NCBI RefSeq assembly: GCF_001645125.1
Contig: NZ_LXKA01000065.1
Location: 1 to 64,000 of the forward strand
Source: Paraburkholderia ginsengiterrae
GTDB lineage: Bacteria > Pseudomonadota > Gammaproteobacteria > Burkholderiales > Burkholderiaceae
Length of the DNA stretch: 64,000 nt
Direction of reading: 5' to 3'
Part shown: piece by piece, positions 8,751 through 19,493 of the stretch
Position numbering within the stretch: position 1 is the first letter of the stretch
How the letters are laid out: every line of letters starts with the position of its first letter
Position numbers and translations under genes: made by a program
Notes under the pieces: model-generated
The model's database searches: none
What the model saw: the letters and a program-made list of their open reading frames with translations, nothing else
What the model was told of the DNA's origin: nothing

Positions 8751-9125
8751 TCAATGCAACGTGCGCGGCATGCGCAGAATGAACTCGGGCACCGGCGCAT
8801 CGAAACGCTCGCCGTCCTCGGCCACGCAGAAATACTCTCCGCGCATTGTGCCGACGGGCGTGGCAATCACTGCCCAACTCGTGTACTCGAAGTGTTCGCC
8901 CGGTTTAAGCAGGGGCTGATGGCCGACCACGCCCAAACCCTTCACTTCCTGCACGTGCTTGTCGCTGTCGGTAATCACCCAATGGCGCGCAATCAACTGC
9001 GCGGGCACCTGGCCGGTATTACGAATAGTCAGCGTGTAGGCGAACGCATACTGGCGGCGCTCCGGGTCCGACTCTTCGGGCAGATATTGCACCTGCGCCG
9101 AGACGCTGAATTCGTACTGGCTCAT
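8751..9125 (-). CDS. apaG: ApaG protein (Co2+/Mg2+ efflux-associated, fibronectin-like)
   Basis: A 124-aa protein of the usual ApaG length. It starts MSQYEFSVSAQVQYL and contains AYTLTIRNTGQVPAQLIARHW and the glycine-rich GLGVVGHQPLLKPGEHFEYTS, diagnostic for the beta-sandwich DUF525 fold. Enterobacterial ApaG is linked to cobalt/magnesium resistance and to the apaH locus; biochemical function is unsettled. The start at 9125 excludes a 71-residue upstream extension that lacks family similarity. It is convergent with the small membrane protein gene. Confidence 0.92.
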   Translation of the reverse strand: MSQYEFSVSAQVQYLPEESDPERRQYAFAYTLTIRNTGQVPAQLIARHWVITDSDKHVQEVKGLGVVGHQPLLKPGEHFEYTSWAVIATPVGTMRGEYFCVAEDGERFDAPVPEFILRMPRTLH

Positions 9126-9399
9126 CCTGATTCCGGTCTGCTGAAACGGCTTGTAAAAACGCGGGAATGCCCGAATGCCAATGGTTTGCGGGCGCACTGG
9201 CGAAGCGGCGCATATGGTTTGGCATTCTGCTTCATGCGCGGCACGCCCGCAACCGGACAAATCCCTTTGGCCAAGTGCTGCCAAGGCGTTCGGTCCCGCT
9301 CCCAATTCGGCCCGGGACCGTGACCAAACCGCCGGCAAACCGGATTACGCGCGCACAAAACGGTAAAATGGCGCTTTCCCGCTTGCATCCTCCATTGTC

Positions 9400-10083
9400 A
9401 TGACGCAATTCCGCATCGCCCCAAGCATTCTGTCCGCCGATTTCGCCCGCCTCGGCGAAGAGGTCCGCAATGTCGTCGCCGCCGGCGCCGACTGGATTCA
9501 CTTCGACGTAATGGACAACCACTACGTGCCTAATCTGACCATCGGCCCGCTCGTCTGCGAGGCAATCCGTCCGCACGTCGATGTGCCGATCGACGTGCAT
9601 CTGATGGTGCGCCCGGTCGACCGCATCGTGCCCGACTTCGCCAAGGCCGGCGCGAACCTGATCAGCTTTCACCCGGAAGGCTCGGACCATATCGACCGTA
9701 CGCTGTCGCTGATCCGCGACCACGGCTGCAAGGCGGGCCTCGTGTTCAATCCGGCCACCTCGCTGAATTATCTGGATCACGTGATGGACAAGGTCGATCT
9801 CGTGCTGATCATGTCGGTCAATCCGGGCTTCGGCGGCCAGTCGTTCATTCCCGAGGCGCTCAACAAGCTGCGTGAAGCCCGCAAGCGCATCGACGCCTAC
9901 ACGGCACGCACCGGCCGCGAGATTCATCTCGAAGTGGACGGCGGAGTGAAAGTGGACAACATTGCCGAAATCGCGGCCGCCGGCGCGGACACCTTCGTGG
10001 CCGGTTCGGCGATCTTCGGCCAGCCCGACCACAAAGTCGTGATCGACAAGATGCGCGCGGCGCTCGCCAACATTCAGCACTGA
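9400..10083 (+). CDS. rpe: Ribulose-phosphate 3-epimerase
   Basis: A 227-aa TIM-barrel enzyme with the family signatures [29 protein letters not shown] (metal-binding His and catalytic Asp), [23 protein letters not shown] and [11 protein letters not shown]. It interconverts ribulose-5-phosphate and xylulose-5-phosphate in the pentose phosphate and Calvin cycles. It is followed 27 bp later by gph, and the rpe-gph-trpE order is shared with pseudomonads. The 274-bp gap upstream (9126-9399) must hold its promoter; I see no clear -35/-10 pair. Confidence 0.95.
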   Translation: MTQFRIAPSILSADFARLGEEVRNVVAAGADWIHFDVMDNHYVPNLTIGPLVCEAIRPHVDVPIDVHLMVRPVDRIVPDFAKAGANLISFHPEGSDHIDRTLSLIRDHGCKAGLVFNPATSLNYLDHVMDKVDLVLIMSVNPGFGGQSFIPEALNKLREARKRIDAYTARTGREIHLEVDGGVKVDNIAEIAAAGADTFVAGSAIFGQPDHKVVIDKMRAALANIQH

Positions 10084-10110
10084 GTCCTGCCCTCACACCC
10101 GGCACGCACG

Positions 10111-10827
10111 ATGACCACTCCGTTCCCCGCCCCGACCTTCACCGGCCCGCGCCTGCAAGCGGCGATCATCGACCTCGACGGCACGATGATCGATACCGCT
10201 GACGATTTCACCGCCGGCCTGAACGGCATGCTTGCGCAACTCGACGCGGCGGAAACCTCGCGCGAAGAAGTGGTCGGCTATGTCGGCAAGGGTTCGGAGC
10301 ACCTGATCCGCAGCGTGCTGGCGCCGCGCTTCGAAACGGAGCACGCGCAAGACCGTTTCGACGAAGCGCTCGCGATCTATCAGGAAGAGTACGCGAAGAT
10401 CAACGGCACGCACACACGTCTTTATCCCGACGTGGAAGCCGGCCTGATCGCCATGCGCGACGCCGGCCTCAAGCTCGCCTGCGTGACCAACAAGCCGCAC
10501 CGATTCGCGCTCGAGCTGCTGCAGCAATACGGGCTTGCGCAGTATTTCAGCGTCGTGCTCGGCGGCGACAGCCTGGCGAAAAAGAAGCCTGATCCGCTGC
10601 CGATGCTGACCGCCGCCGCGCAACTCGGCGTCGAGCCGCAAGCCACGGTCGCCATCGGCGATTCGGAAAACGACGCGCTGGCGGGCCGCGCGGCGGGCAT
10701 GGCGACGCTGACGGTGCCGTACGGCTACAACCACGGCCAATCTATACAAACAATAAAATCCGATGGTATAGTTGCCTCGCTGCTCGACGCCGCCAAGGCG
10801 ATTGCAGCACACCATTCCACGACTTGA
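10111..10827 (+). CDS. gph: Phosphoglycolate phosphatase
   Basis: A 238-aa HAD-superfamily phosphatase: motif I IIDLDGTMIDT, motif II CVTNKPH, the KKPDP lysine motif and motif IV GDSENDALAGRAAGM. It dephosphorylates 2-phosphoglycolate from DNA repair or oxygenase chemistry. The last 25 codons are unusually AT-rich, with three ATA codons (10744, 10753, 10768), rare for such a GC-rich genome. This looks like a promoter imposed on the coding sequence for the downstream trp genes. Confidence 0.93.
   Translation: MTTPFPAPTFTGPRLQAAIIDLDGTMIDTADDFTAGLNGMLAQLDAAETSREEVVGYVGKGSEHLIRSVLAPRFETEHAQDRFDEALAIYQEEYAKINGTHTRLYPDVEAGLIAMRDAGLKLACVTNKPHRFALELLQQYGLAQYFSVVLGGDSLAKKKPDPLPMLTAAAQLGVEPQATVAIGDSENDALAGRAAGMATLTVPYGYNHGQSIQTIKSDGIVASLLDAAKAIAAHHSTT
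10743..10772 (+). promoter_or_regulatory. Candidate trp promoter inside the 3' end of gph
   Basis: TATACA (10743-10748; four of six to TTGACA) and TATAGT (10767-10772; five of six to TATAAT) are spaced by 18 bp in an AT-rich island with rare ATA codons. Transcription would start near 10779, about 65 bases before the trpL start codon. No TrpR-like operator was recognised. Confidence 0.5.
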
Positions 10828-10843
10828 AAAGTCCTTCATCCTC

Positions 10844-10918
10844 ATGTTTCTGAATAAAAAACGGAGTCTGATTAGCATCGACCGGGGAGCCTGGCCCTGG
10901 CGTCGCTGGTCGCGCTAA
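10844..10918 (+). CDS. trpL: trp operon leader peptide (24 aa, three Trp codons)
   Basis: ATG at 10844, stop TAA at 10916-10918, 24 codons. The C-terminal part reads GAWPWRRWSR with TGG codons at 10892, 10898 and 10907. Three Trp in a 24-residue peptide, just ahead of a terminator hairpin and the trpE gene, is the signature of ribosome-mediated attenuation: stalling at Trp codons when charged tRNA-Trp is scarce would favour antitermination. The Shine-Dalgarno is weak. The coding reading was checked codon by codon. Confidence 0.82.
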   Translation: MFLNKKRSLISIDRGAWPWRRWSR

Positions 10919-10963
10919 CCTCGCCTGAGGTACGCTGAAGCTCGTCTTCAGCAACCGTTTTTT
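10912..10963 (+). terminator. trp attenuator: intrinsic terminator and competing hairpin
   Basis: GCTGAAG (10934-10940) pairs with CTTCAGC (10946-10952) over a CTCGT loop. GGT (10929-10931) with ACC (10954-10956) extends the stem, followed by G and six T (10958-10963). A competing hairpin pairs GCG...ACCTC (10912-10922) with GAGGT.A.CGC (10927-10935) and uses the same GGT, so the two are mutually exclusive. AAAAAACGG (10856-10864) is also perfectly complementary to CCGTTTTTT (10955-10963). Confidence 0.75.
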
Positions 10964-11197
10964 ACTTCGCTGCGCTCACGCGTTTTTTCCATCATCTTGT
11001 TTCGCTGCATGGGTTGATTCGGCCAACGTGTACCCGCAAAGTACAGTTGTGCGCTGAAACCCCTTGCACGCGTCGATGGGAAACTCGTGCCGATCGGTAT
11101 CATCGTGTCGAAACATCGAACGAACGCCTGACCGGCCGCGCAACGCCCCGCTTTGTCCGACGCACGCTGCCGCCGGACCACCGTACAGGATCGGAAC
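10964..11197 (+). other. Long trpE leader between attenuator and start codon
   Basis: These 234 bases carry no convincing gene. A second run of six T follows a weak GCG-CTCA-CGC stem near 10973-10990. Otherwise I see nothing; it is an unusually long spacer after an attenuator. Confidence 0.4.
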
Positions 11198-12691
11198 ATG
11201 ACCGAACTCGAATTCCAGTCCCTCGCCAATGAGGGTTTCAACCGCATTCCGCTGATCGCCGAAGCGCTCGCCGACCTCGAAACGCCGCTGTCGCTGTACC
11301 TGAAGCTCGCACAGAGCGAGCGCAACGGCGCCAATTCGTTCCTGCTGGAATCGGTGGTGGGCGGCGAACGGTTCGGCCGCTATTCGTTCATCGGCCTGCC
11401 GGCGCGCACGCTGCTGCGCACCCGCAATGGCGTGTCGGAAGTGGTGCGTGACGGCAAGGTCGTCGAAACGCACGAGGGCGATCCGCTCGAGTTCATCCAG
11501 CAATTCCAGGGCCGCTTCAAAGTGGCGCAGCGCCCCGGCTTGCCGCGTTTCGCCGGCGGCCTGGCCGGTTATTTCGGCTACGACGCCGTGCGATACATCG
11601 AGAAAAAACTCGCGCACACCGCGCCGAAAGACGACCTGAACCTGCCCGACATCCAGTTGCTGCTCACCGAAGAAGTCGCGGTGATCGACAACCTGGCGGG
11701 CAAGCTCTACCTGGTGGTCTACTCCGATCCGACGCAGCCGGAGGCGTACACGAAAGCCAAACAGCGACTGCGCGAACTGCGTCAGCGGCTGCGCTCGACC
11801 GTGCAGCCGCCGGTCACCTCGGCCAGCGTGCGCACCGAGACCTACCGCGAATTCGCCAAAGACGACTATCTGGCCGCCGTGCGCAAGGCGAAGGAATACA
11901 TCGCCGCCGGCGAACTGATGCAGGTGCAGGTCGGCCAGCGCCTGACCAAGCCGTACCGCGACAATCCGCTCTCGCTGTACCGCGCGCTGCGCTCGCTGAA
12001 TCCGTCGCCCTATATGTATTACTACAACTTCGGCGACTTCCATGTGGTCGGCGCATCGCCGGAAATTCTGGTGCGCCAGGAAAAGCGCGGCGAGGATCGC
12101 ATCGTCACGATCCGGCCGCTCGCCGGCACGCGTCCGCGCGGCAACACGCCGGAACGCGATGCAGAACTCGCGACCGAACTGCTGAACGACCCGAAGGAAA
12201 TCGCCGAGCACGTCATGCTGATCGACCTCGCACGCAACGACGTGGGCCGGATCGCGCAGATCGGCTCGGTGGTCGTCACCGACAAAATGGTGATCGAAAA
12301 GTACTCGCACGTGCAGCACATCGTGAGTTCGGTCGAAGGCAAGCTGAAGCCCGGCACCACCAATTTCGACGTGCTGCGCGCCACCTTCCCGGCCGGTACG
12401 CTGTCGGGCGCGCCCAAGGTCCGGGCGATGGAACTGATCGACGAACTCGAACCCGTGAAGCGCGGTCTGTATGGCGGTGCGGTCGGCTATCTGTCGTTCA
12501 CGGGAGAGATGGATCTGGCCATCACGATCCGCACGGGCGTGATCGCGAACGGCAATCTGTATGTGCAGGCGGCAGCGGGTGTAGTCGCGGATTCGGTGCC
12601 GGAATCCGAATGGCAAGAGACCGAGAACAAGGCGCGCGCGGTATTGCGCGCCGCCGAGCAGGTTCAAGACGGCCTCGATAGCGACTTCTGA
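11198..12691 (+). CDS. trpE: Anthranilate synthase component I
   Basis: A 497-aa chorismate-binding enzyme. The N-terminal region includes the feedback-site segment [18 protein letters not shown]. The catalytic domain contains [58 protein letters not shown] and GGAVGYLSF. It makes anthranilate from chorismate with the TrpG glutaminase. The ATG at 11198 with ACAGGA upstream fits the family start; the longer frame from 11153 does not. Expression is probably governed by the attenuator upstream. Confidence 0.96.
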   Translation: MTELEFQSLANEGFNRIPLIAEALADLETPLSLYLKLAQSERNGANSFLLESVVGGERFGRYSFIGLPARTLLRTRNGVSEVVRDGKVVETHEGDPLEFIQQFQGRFKVAQRPGLPRFAGGLAGYFGYDAVRYIEKKLAHTAPKDDLNLPDIQLLLTEEVAVIDNLAGKLYLVVYSDPTQPEAYTKAKQRLRELRQRLRSTVQPPVTSASVRTETYREFAKDDYLAAVRKAKEYIAAGELMQVQVGQRLTKPYRDNPLSLYRALRSLNPSPYMYYYNFGDFHVVGASPEILVRQEKRGEDRIVTIRPLAGTRPRGNTPERDAELATELLNDPKEIAEHVMLIDLARNDVGRIAQIGSVVVTDKMVIEKYSHVQHIVSSVEGKLKPGTTNFDVLRATFPAGTLSGAPKVRAMELIDELEPVKRGLYGGAVGYLSFTGEMDLAITIRTGVIANGNLYVQAAAGVVADSVPESEWQETENKARAVLRAAEQVQDGLDSDF

Positions 12692-12704
12692 CCGGAGACA
12701 CACC

Positions 12705-13307
<603 letters not shown>

Positions 13308-13324
13308 AGAAGAGAGACGAAATC

Positions 13325-14356
13325 ATGACGATTACGCCCCAGGAAGCGCTGCAGCGGACTATCGAGCACCGCGAAATTTTCCACGACGAAATGCTGCATC
13401 TGATGCGGCTCATCATGCGCGGCGAACTCTCGCCCGTGATGGCGGCCGCGATCATCACCGGCTTGCGCGTCAAAAAAGAGACCATCGGCGAAATCACCGC
13501 GGCCGCCACGGTGATGCGTGAATTTGCCCGGCATGTCGAGGTGCAGGACAACTCGAACTTTGTCGATATCGTCGGCACCGGCGGCGACGGTTCGCACACC
13601 TTCAATATTTCCACCGCCACCATGTTCGTCTCGGCGGCGGCGGGCGCGAAAGTCGCGAAGCACGGCAATCGCGGCGTGTCTAGCAAATCGGGCAGCGCTG
13701 ACGTGCTCGAAGCCCTCGGCGTGAATATCGACCTCCAGCCCGAGCAGGTGGCGGCATCGATTGCGGAGACCGGCATGGGCTTCATGTTCGCGCCGAACCA
13801 TCATCCGGCCATGAAGAACATCGCGCCGGTGCGCCGCGAACTCGGCGTACGGACCATCTTCAATATTCTCGGGCCGCTGACCAATCCGGCAGGCGCGCCC
13901 AACCAGCTTATGGGCGTGTTCCACGCCGACCTGGTCGGGATTCAGGTGCGCGTGATGCAGCGCCTCGGCGCCAAGCACGTGCTGGTGGTCTACGGCATGG
14001 ACGGCATGGATGAAGTCTCGCTCGGCGCGGCCACGCAAGTCGGCGAATTGCGCGACGGCGAGGTCCACGAGTATGAGATCCATCCGGAAGACTTCGGCAT
14101 GCAGATGGTGTCGAACCGCACGCTGAAAGTGGCCGACGCCACCGAATCCAAAGCCATGCTGCTGGAAGCGCTCGACAACAAGCCGGGCGTCGCACGCGAG
14201 ATCGTCACGCTGAATGCGGGCACCGCCCTCTATTCGGCGAACGTGGCTTCGTCGATCGCGGACGGCATTCAACTGGCACGCGAAGCGATCGCGAGCGGCA
14301 AGGCGCGCGCGAAGGTCGACGAACTGATCCGCTTCACCCAGCAATTCAAGCAGTAA
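13325..14356 (+). CDS. trpD: Anthranilate phosphoribosyltransferase
   Basis: A 343-aa enzyme with the PRPP-binding glycine loop [36 protein letters not shown] and the anthranilate-site region [13 protein letters not shown]. It joins anthranilate to PRPP. I prefer the ATG at 13325 over the TTG at 13304, which overlaps the trpG stop. The start lies 17 bp after trpG. Confidence 0.95.
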   Translation: MTITPQEALQRTIEHREIFHDEMLHLMRLIMRGELSPVMAAAIITGLRVKKETIGEITAAATVMREFARHVEVQDNSNFVDIVGTGGDGSHTFNISTATMFVSAAAGAKVAKHGNRGVSSKSGSADVLEALGVNIDLQPEQVAASIAETGMGFMFAPNHHPAMKNIAPVRRELGVRTIFNILGPLTNPAGAPNQLMGVFHADLVGIQVRVMQRLGAKHVLVVYGMDGMDEVSLGAATQVGELRDGEVHEYEIHPEDFGMQMVSNRTLKVADATESKAMLLEALDNKPGVAREIVTLNAGTALYSANVASSIADGIQLAREAIASGKARAKVDELIRFTQQFKQ

Positions 14357-14374
14357 TCACGTAGCGAGACACTC

Positions 14375-15160
14375 ATGAGCGATATCCTCGACCGCATCAT
14401 CGCGGTCAAACGCGAAGAAGTCCGCGCGGCCGAACAGAGCGCGCCGCTCGAAGCGCTGCGCCTCGAAGCGTCCTCGCGCGACCTGCGCGATTTCGTCGGC
14501 GCATTGCGCGCCAAACACGCGGCGGGCCAAGCTGCGGTGATCGCCGAAGTGAAGAAGGCGAGCCCATCGAAAGGCGTACTACGCGAAAACTTCGTGCCGG
14601 CGGAGATCGCGCGATCGTATGAAAAGCACGGCGCAGCCTGCCTGTCCGTGCTCACCGACGTCCAATTCTTCAAGGGTAGCGTCGCGTATCTGCAGGAAGC
14701 GCGCGCGGCCTGCAATCTGCCGGTGCTGCGCAAAGACTTCATTGTCGATCCGTATCAGATCGTCGAAGCTCGCGCGATGGGCGCCGACGCGATCCTGCTG
14801 ATCGCCGCCGCGCTCGAAACATCGCAGATGCAGGACCTCGAAGCGCTCGCGCATTCGCTGGGCCTCGCGGTGCTGGTCGAGGTACACGACCACAACGAAC
14901 TGATGGAATCGCTCAAGCTGAAAACGCCGCTGATCGGCATCAACAATCGCAATCTGCGTACCTTCGAAACGTCGATCGAAACGACGATCGGCATGCTCGA
15001 AGCAATTCCGGACGATCGCATCGTGGTCACGGAATCGGGCATTCTGTCGCGCGTCGATGTGGAGCGGCTGCGCGCGATGGACGTGCACACGTTCCTCGTC
15101 GGCGAGGCGTTCATGCGGGCGGAAGAGCCGGGTGTGGAACTGGCGCGGATGTTTTTCTAA
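14375..15160 (+). CDS. trpC: Indole-3-glycerol phosphate synthase
   Basis: A 261-aa TIM-barrel enzyme: [18 protein letters not shown] (catalytic Lys), [37 protein letters not shown] and [15 protein letters not shown]. It forms indole-3-glycerol phosphate by decarboxylative ring closure. trpC closes the trpEGDC group; trpF, trpB and trpA are not in this window and must lie elsewhere. Confidence 0.96.
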   Translation: MSDILDRIIAVKREEVRAAEQSAPLEALRLEASSRDLRDFVGALRAKHAAGQAAVIAEVKKASPSKGVLRENFVPAEIARSYEKHGAACLSVLTDVQFFKGSVAYLQEARAACNLPVLRKDFIVDPYQIVEARAMGADAILLIAAALETSQMQDLEALAHSLGLAVLVEVHDHNELMESLKLKTPLIGINNRNLRTFETSIETTIGMLEAIPDDRIVVTESGILSRVDVERLRAMDVHTFLVGEAFMRAEEPGVELARMFF

Positions 15161-15218
15161 ATACGGCGTCGGCATAAGACACACACGGGCATACACGGGC
15201 ATACGCGGCGGAGCAGTC

Positions 15219-15845
15219 ATGGGCATGGAACGCGAAATCAAACTGGCGCTGCCGTCTGCGCAGGTGCAGGCGGCGGAGCAATGGTTCGTTGCGCGTGCCG
15301 GCGTGGCGGGCCGGCCGGTCAAGCTGGTGAATATCTACTTCGACACGCCCGGCTTGACGTTGGCGACGTCGAAGAGCGCCTTGCGTCTGCGCCAGACGCC
15401 GGACGGCTGGCTGCAAACCTTCAAGACGGTCGGCAAAGCCAAAGATGGCTTGCACAGCCGGCATGAATGGGAACTGCCGGTCGCGGGCGCAAAGCTGGAA
15501 ATCGACGCGTTGCTGCGCGCGTGCGACGAGCCGTCCGCCGCGGATGCACTGCGTGCGGCGGCGCCGGCGTTAATCGAACTGGTCCACACGAATTTCACCC
15601 GGACGCTATGGCACATTGAAGTGGACGGCTCGGAAGTCGAGGCGGCCATCGATCAAGGCGAAGTCCTCGCCGAGGTCAACGGCGAAACGCGCCGCGCGCC
15701 GATTTCGGAAATCGAACTCGAGCTGAAATCCGGCGCTGAGACCGCGCTGCATGAGCTCGCGGCAGAACTCGCCAAGCAGATCGCCGGCCTCGCGCCGGAC
15801 AACATCAGCAAGGCGCAGCGCGGTTATCAGTTGCGGGCGGGTTGA
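15219..15845 (+). CDS. CYTH-domain inorganic triphosphatase (YgiF-like, no CHAD)
   Basis: A 208-aa protein starting MGMEREIKLALP, which contains the EREIK form of the ExExK signature of CYTH (CyaB/thiamine triphosphatase) tunnel enzymes. YFDTPGLTLATSKSALRLRQ and ISEIELELKSG follow, giving the acidic and basic residues of the tunnel. The family hydrolyses inorganic triphosphate or related triphosphates. YgiF-type proteins add a CHAD domain, which is absent here. GGAG precedes the ATG; just upstream are two short direct copies of CACGGGCATA. Probably read through from trpC. Confidence 0.8.
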   Translation: MGMEREIKLALPSAQVQAAEQWFVARAGVAGRPVKLVNIYFDTPGLTLATSKSALRLRQTPDGWLQTFKTVGKAKDGLHSRHEWELPVAGAKLEIDALLRACDEPSAADALRAAAPALIELVHTNFTRTLWHIEVDGSEVEAAIDQGEVLAEVNGETRRAPISEIELELKSGAETALHELAAELAKQIAGLAPDNISKAQRGYQLRAG

Positions 15846-15878
15846 GCATCGCCGCATTTGCTGCGACACTTCCCCGCC

Positions 15879-16718
15879 ATGACCTCCGCATCCCGCTCCC
15901 GCCCCAACCCGTCGCAGGCTTCGCTGTTCGGCGACGCCCCATCCACCCCGGCCGGCGCCATGACGATCACGCAGCCCCAACAATCCAGCGCCAGCGTGCC
16001 GCCAACGCTCGAAGCCCAATTCGACGCCCTGCCGGCAGCATGGCGCGCGCACCTCAAGCCTTTTATCGACAGCGACGCCTACGCGCCGCTCTGCCGTTTC
16101 GTCGACGGTGAACGCGCGGCCGGCAAAACCGTCTATCCCGCCGACGTATTCCGTGCGCTGCGCCTGACCAGCCCGGATGAAGTGAAAGTGGTGATTCTCG
16201 GCCAGGACCCGTACCACGGCGACGACCGCGGCATACCGCAGGCTCATGGGCTGGCATTTTCCGTCGCGCCGAATGTGCGCACGCCGCCTTCACTGCGTAA
16301 CATCTTCAAGGAAATCGCGGCGAGCCTCGGCCACGAGACGCCGGGTCACGGCTGCCTCGACACCTGGGCGAAGCAAGGCGTACTGCTGCTGAACACCGTG
16401 CTGACCGTCGAGCGCGACACGGCGGCAAGTCACGCGAAACGCGGCTGGGAGAAATGCACGGATACGCTGATTCATGAACTGGCCATGCGCCACGATGGCC
16501 TCGTGTTCATGCTGTGGGGCGCGCATGCTCAAGCCAAGCGTGCGCTGCTCGGCGGCAAGTCGCATTACGTGCTGGAAGCGCCGCATCCTTCGCCGCTGTC
16601 CGCGCATCGCGGCTTTCTCGGCTGCGGGCACTTTGCAAAGGCCAACGAATACCTCGCGCAGCATGGCCGCGAGCCGATCGACTGGCGCCTGCCCGACGAA
16701 GCGCAAATGCTCGCCTGA
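15879..16718 (+). CDS. ung: Uracil-DNA glycosylase (family 1)
   Basis: A 279-aa protein from the ATG at 15879 (or 252 aa from the ATG at 15960). The catalytic water-activating motif is [13 protein letters not shown], followed by GLAFSV, the [16 protein letters not shown] uracil-recognition segment and the minor-groove loop [13 protein letters not shown]. It excises uracil from DNA. The first ~50 residues are low-complexity (Ser/Pro/Ala), typical of the disordered N-terminus of Burkholderia Ung, so the exact start is uncertain. Confidence 0.93.
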   Translation: MTSASRSRPNPSQASLFGDAPSTPAGAMTITQPQQSSASVPPTLEAQFDALPAAWRAHLKPFIDSDAYAPLCRFVDGERAAGKTVYPADVFRALRLTSPDEVKVVILGQDPYHGDDRGIPQAHGLAFSVAPNVRTPPSLRNIFKEIAASLGHETPGHGCLDTWAKQGVLLLNTVLTVERDTAASHAKRGWEKCTDTLIHELAMRHDGLVFMLWGAHAQAKRALLGGKSHYVLEAPHPSPLSAHRGFLGCGHFAKANEYLAQHGREPIDWRLPDEAQMLA

Positions 16719-16752
16719 ACCCGCTGGCATCCAACGCCCGCGCCTGAAAGCA

Positions 16753-16788
16753 AACAACGCCACGAACCGTGAGGTCCGTGGCGTTGTT
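16753..16788. terminator. Bidirectional terminator between ung and azoR
   Basis: AACAACGCCACG (16753-16764) pairs perfectly with CGTGGCGTTGTT (16777-16788). The loop can form a further ACC/GGT stem closed by GTGA. It sits between convergent genes. There is only a short T-rich tail on either side. Confidence 0.75.
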
Positions 16789-16841
16789 CATTCCATCGCT
16801 ATCAACCGCCTTGCCGCGCGGTTGAGGCAGAACGGCCAGGC

Positions 16842-17438
16842 TTACGCAGCGGCGATCGCTTCGCGTGCCGAAGCCAGCGCGGCGCCGGCGGCGTCCGGGC
16901 CCATGTTCAGGCCTTCGGCGTAGATGAAGTTCACGTCGGTCATGCCGAGGAAGCCCAGGAAGCTCTTCAGGTACGGCGTCTGGCTGTCGTTCGGCGTGCC
17001 AGCATACTTGCCGCCGCGTGCCGAAACGACGTGGACCTTCTTGCCCTTCACGAGACCTTCCGGACCGTTCGCGGTGTACTGGAACGTGATGCCGGCACGT
17101 GCGATGAAGTCGAAGTACGTCTTCAGTTGCGACGAGATGCCGAAGTTGTACATCGGGGCGCCGATCACGATGACGTCGGCGGCTTGCAGTTCGGCGATCA
17201 ACGCTTCGCTGCGCGCGGCGATCGCGGCTTGCTCGGCGGTGCGTTGTTCAGCCGGCGTGAAGAACGCGCCGAGGACGGCGTCGTCCAGGTGCGGCAGCGG
17301 TTCAGCTTGAAGATTGCGGACGACGACTTGCGCGCCCGGATTCGATTGTTGCAGCTTTGCGGTCAGCTCGTTGACGAGCAGCGTCGAGTTCGCGCCTTGC
17401 GAGCGTGCTGCCGAGTTGATTTGCAGGATCGTGGTCAT
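16842..17438 (-). CDS. azoR: FMN-dependent NADH-azoreductase
   Basis: A 198-aa flavodoxin-like enzyme beginning [18 protein letters not shown], with the FMN-binding [20 protein letters not shown] and VVSARGGKY motifs. The family reduces quinones and azo compounds by two electrons using NADH. The ATG at 17438 has TGGAGT upstream; the longer frame has no support. Confidence 0.93.
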   Translation of the reverse strand: MTTILQINSAARSQGANSTLLVNELTAKLQQSNPGAQVVVRNLQAEPLPHLDDAVLGAFFTPAEQRTAEQAAIAARSEALIAELQAADVIVIGAPMYNFGISSQLKTYFDFIARAGITFQYTANGPEGLVKGKKVHVVSARGGKYAGTPNDSQTPYLKSFLGFLGMTDVNFIYAEGLNMGPDAAGAALASAREAIAAA

Positions 17439-17593
17439 CGTGTTACTCCAGTAGGGGGCGCGCAGCGTTGCGCGAGTGAAGCCATTGTGTTTATTTACCG
17501 CCGCGGGAAAAAGCCATCCGGCGGCGACGGATTGTTGCACTGGTAGAACAATCCGCCCCCTCACACGCCTATTAACGACAACCGGTATTACGA

Positions 17594-19384
17594 TCAGCTT
17601 GCGAGCCAGCGTTCCCGCGCCTTGCGCGCGGCGGGCCGCTTGTCGCTCACGGCAAGCTTGTAGCGCGCCGCCTCAGGCCCGTCCAGCTTGACTTGCGCAG
17701 TGCGCAGCTCGTCGCGGCGGAACGCATGGACTTCGACCGTCGCGCCCGGCAGATAGCGGGCGAGCAGCGTATCAAGATTCGAGCCGGTTACGCGCAGGCC
17801 ATCGAGCGCGATCAGCACGTCGCCGGCAGAAAGCCCGGCTTTTTGCGCGGCGCTGCCGTCGTGCACCGCCGTCAGGGTGCAATCCGCGCCGCCGCGCGCG
17901 CGCGCGCCGAGCGACGGCTTGCCGTTTTTCTCGAGCTCGGGTTTGAGATCGATGCCGAACGGCGCGAGCAGCGTGTCGAGCGGCAGATCGCGCGTGCCGT
18001 AGACGGCTTCGGCGAACAACTCGGCCAACTGCACACCGGTCGCTTCCGCAAAAATCGCCTCGATCTCGCCTTCTTCGACGCCGGCCGGCTTGCCGCGGTA
18101 GAAGTCACGGCCGAAGCGCTGCCACAGCAGCCGCATCACGTCATCGAGCGATTTGCGGTTGCTGGTCTGCGCGCGAATCGTCAGATCAAATGCGAGTGCG
18201 ACGAGCGACCCCTTGGTGTAATAGCTGACGATCGCGTTCGGCGCGTTCTCGTCCTGCCGGTAGTATTTGACCCACGCGTCGAACGAACTCTCGGCCACGC
18301 TCTGCTTCAGGCGGCCGCTGCCGCGCAGCACGCCGCCGATCACCTTGCCGAGCATCCCGAGGTAGTCGTCGGGAGAAATCAGGCCGCTGCGCACGAGGAT
18401 CAGGTCGTCGTAGTACGAGGTGAAGCCCTCGAACAGCCACAGCAGAGACGTGTAGTTCTCCACGTTAAGGTCGTACGGCGCGAACACGGCCGGTTTAATG
18501 CGCTTCACGTTCCAGGTGTGGAAGTATTCGTGGCTGCACAGGCCGAGGTAGGTCCGATAGCCTTCGGCGAGCGCCTCGCGGCCCTCCACCGGCAGATCGC
18601 CGCGGCTGCAGATCAGCGCGGTGGACGCTCGATGCTCGAGGCCGCCATAACCATCGGCCACCGCCTGCGTCATGAAGACGTAGCGATCCATCGGCGCTTT
18701 TTTCGACTTCGGCTCGAACAACGCGATCTGCGCTTCGCAGATACGCTTCAGGTCGGCGGACAAACGGGCCATGTCCAGCCCGATTACCCGTCCCGCGATC
18801 ACGATGTCGTGCGGCACGCCATGCGCCTTGAACGTCGCCAGCGCGAATTCACCTAGCGTGACAGGATGATCGATCAGCTCGTCGTAGTTTTGCGCGCGAT
18901 ACTCGCCGAAGCCGTAACGCTTCGTGCCGCGCGCCTCGGGCAGCGCGGTGGCGACGCGCCAGTTGCGATACGCGGCGCCTTCCGGCTTCTGGATACCGAC
19001 CACGCATTGCGCGTCCTCATGGCCGAGCGGCGAGAGGAACACGCTCGTGCCGTTGAAAAAGCCGGTCGTATCGTCGAGATGCGCCGCACGCACCGACAGA
19101 TCCCATGCATAGACCTCGTAGCGCAGCGTCAGCGCGCCTTTGACCGGCGCGGCCTGCCACGAATGCTTGTCGGTCTTTTCGACCCGCACCTTGCGACCCG
19201 CTTCGTTGACGGCGCGCAGCGTGACGATGTTGCGCGCGAATTCACGCACCATGTAGCTGCCCGGAATCCACACCGGCAGCATGAAACGCTGGCCGGCCGG
19301 GTCAGGGTCGGCGACGGTGACGGTAACTTCGAACAGGTGGGCGGCGGGTTGCTTGGGAACGATGGTGTAGCGGATCGGCTTCAT
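17594..19384 (-). CDS. M61-family metallopeptidase with PDZ domain
   Basis: A 596-aa protein with the zinc site HEYFH (residues 285-289) in [16 protein letters not shown], after an N-terminal beta domain with [18 protein letters not shown]. The C-terminal PDZ domain includes [18 protein letters not shown]. This matches the glycyl-aminopeptidase-like M61 family. No signal peptide is evident, so it is probably cytoplasmic. Its substrate is unknown. It lies downstream of dsbC on the same strand, separated by a terminator-like hairpin. Confidence 0.88.
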   Translation of the reverse strand: MKPIRYTIVPKQPAAHLFEVTVTVADPDPAGQRFMLPVWIPGSYMVREFARNIVTLRAVNEAGRKVRVEKTDKHSWQAAPVKGALTLRYEVYAWDLSVRAAHLDDTTGFFNGTSVFLSPLGHEDAQCVVGIQKPEGAAYRNWRVATALPEARGTKRYGFGEYRAQNYDELIDHPVTLGEFALATFKAHGVPHDIVIAGRVIGLDMARLSADLKRICEAQIALFEPKSKKAPMDRYVFMTQAVADGYGGLEHRASTALICSRGDLPVEGREALAEGYRTYLGLCSHEYFHTWNVKRIKPAVFAPYDLNVENYTSLLWLFEGFTSYYDDLILVRSGLISPDDYLGMLGKVIGGVLRGSGRLKQSVAESSFDAWVKYYRQDENAPNAIVSYYTKGSLVALAFDLTIRAQTSNRKSLDDVMRLLWQRFGRDFYRGKPAGVEEGEIEAIFAEATGVQLAELFAEAVYGTRDLPLDTLLAPFGIDLKPELEKNGKPSLGARARGGADCTLTAVHDGSAAQKAGLSAGDVLIALDGLRVTGSNLDTLLARYLPGATVEVHAFRRDELRTAQVKLDGPEAARYKLAVSDKRPAARKARERWLAS

Positions 19385-19447
19385 CGGCGGCGCTTAGAAG
19401 AGGTGAGGCGAGGAATTCGGGATTTGATACGTCGAGGCTCGATGCGA

Positions 19448-19472
19448 AAGGAGGCGCACGTCGCGCCTCCTT
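19448..19472 (-). terminator. Terminator downstream of dsbC
   Basis: AAGGAGGCGC (19448-19457) and GCGCCTCCTT (19463-19472) form a 10-bp perfect stem with a 5-base loop. On the minus strand it is followed by only a short TTTC tail, so read-through into the M61 gene is possible. Confidence 0.6.
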
Positions 19473-19493
19473 GATTCAGTGTCGGTTGCGTGC

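Noticed and set aside
15183-15206. Direct repeats of CACGGGCATA upstream of the CYTH gene
   Set aside because: Only two short copies in a GC-rich spacer; no sign of function.
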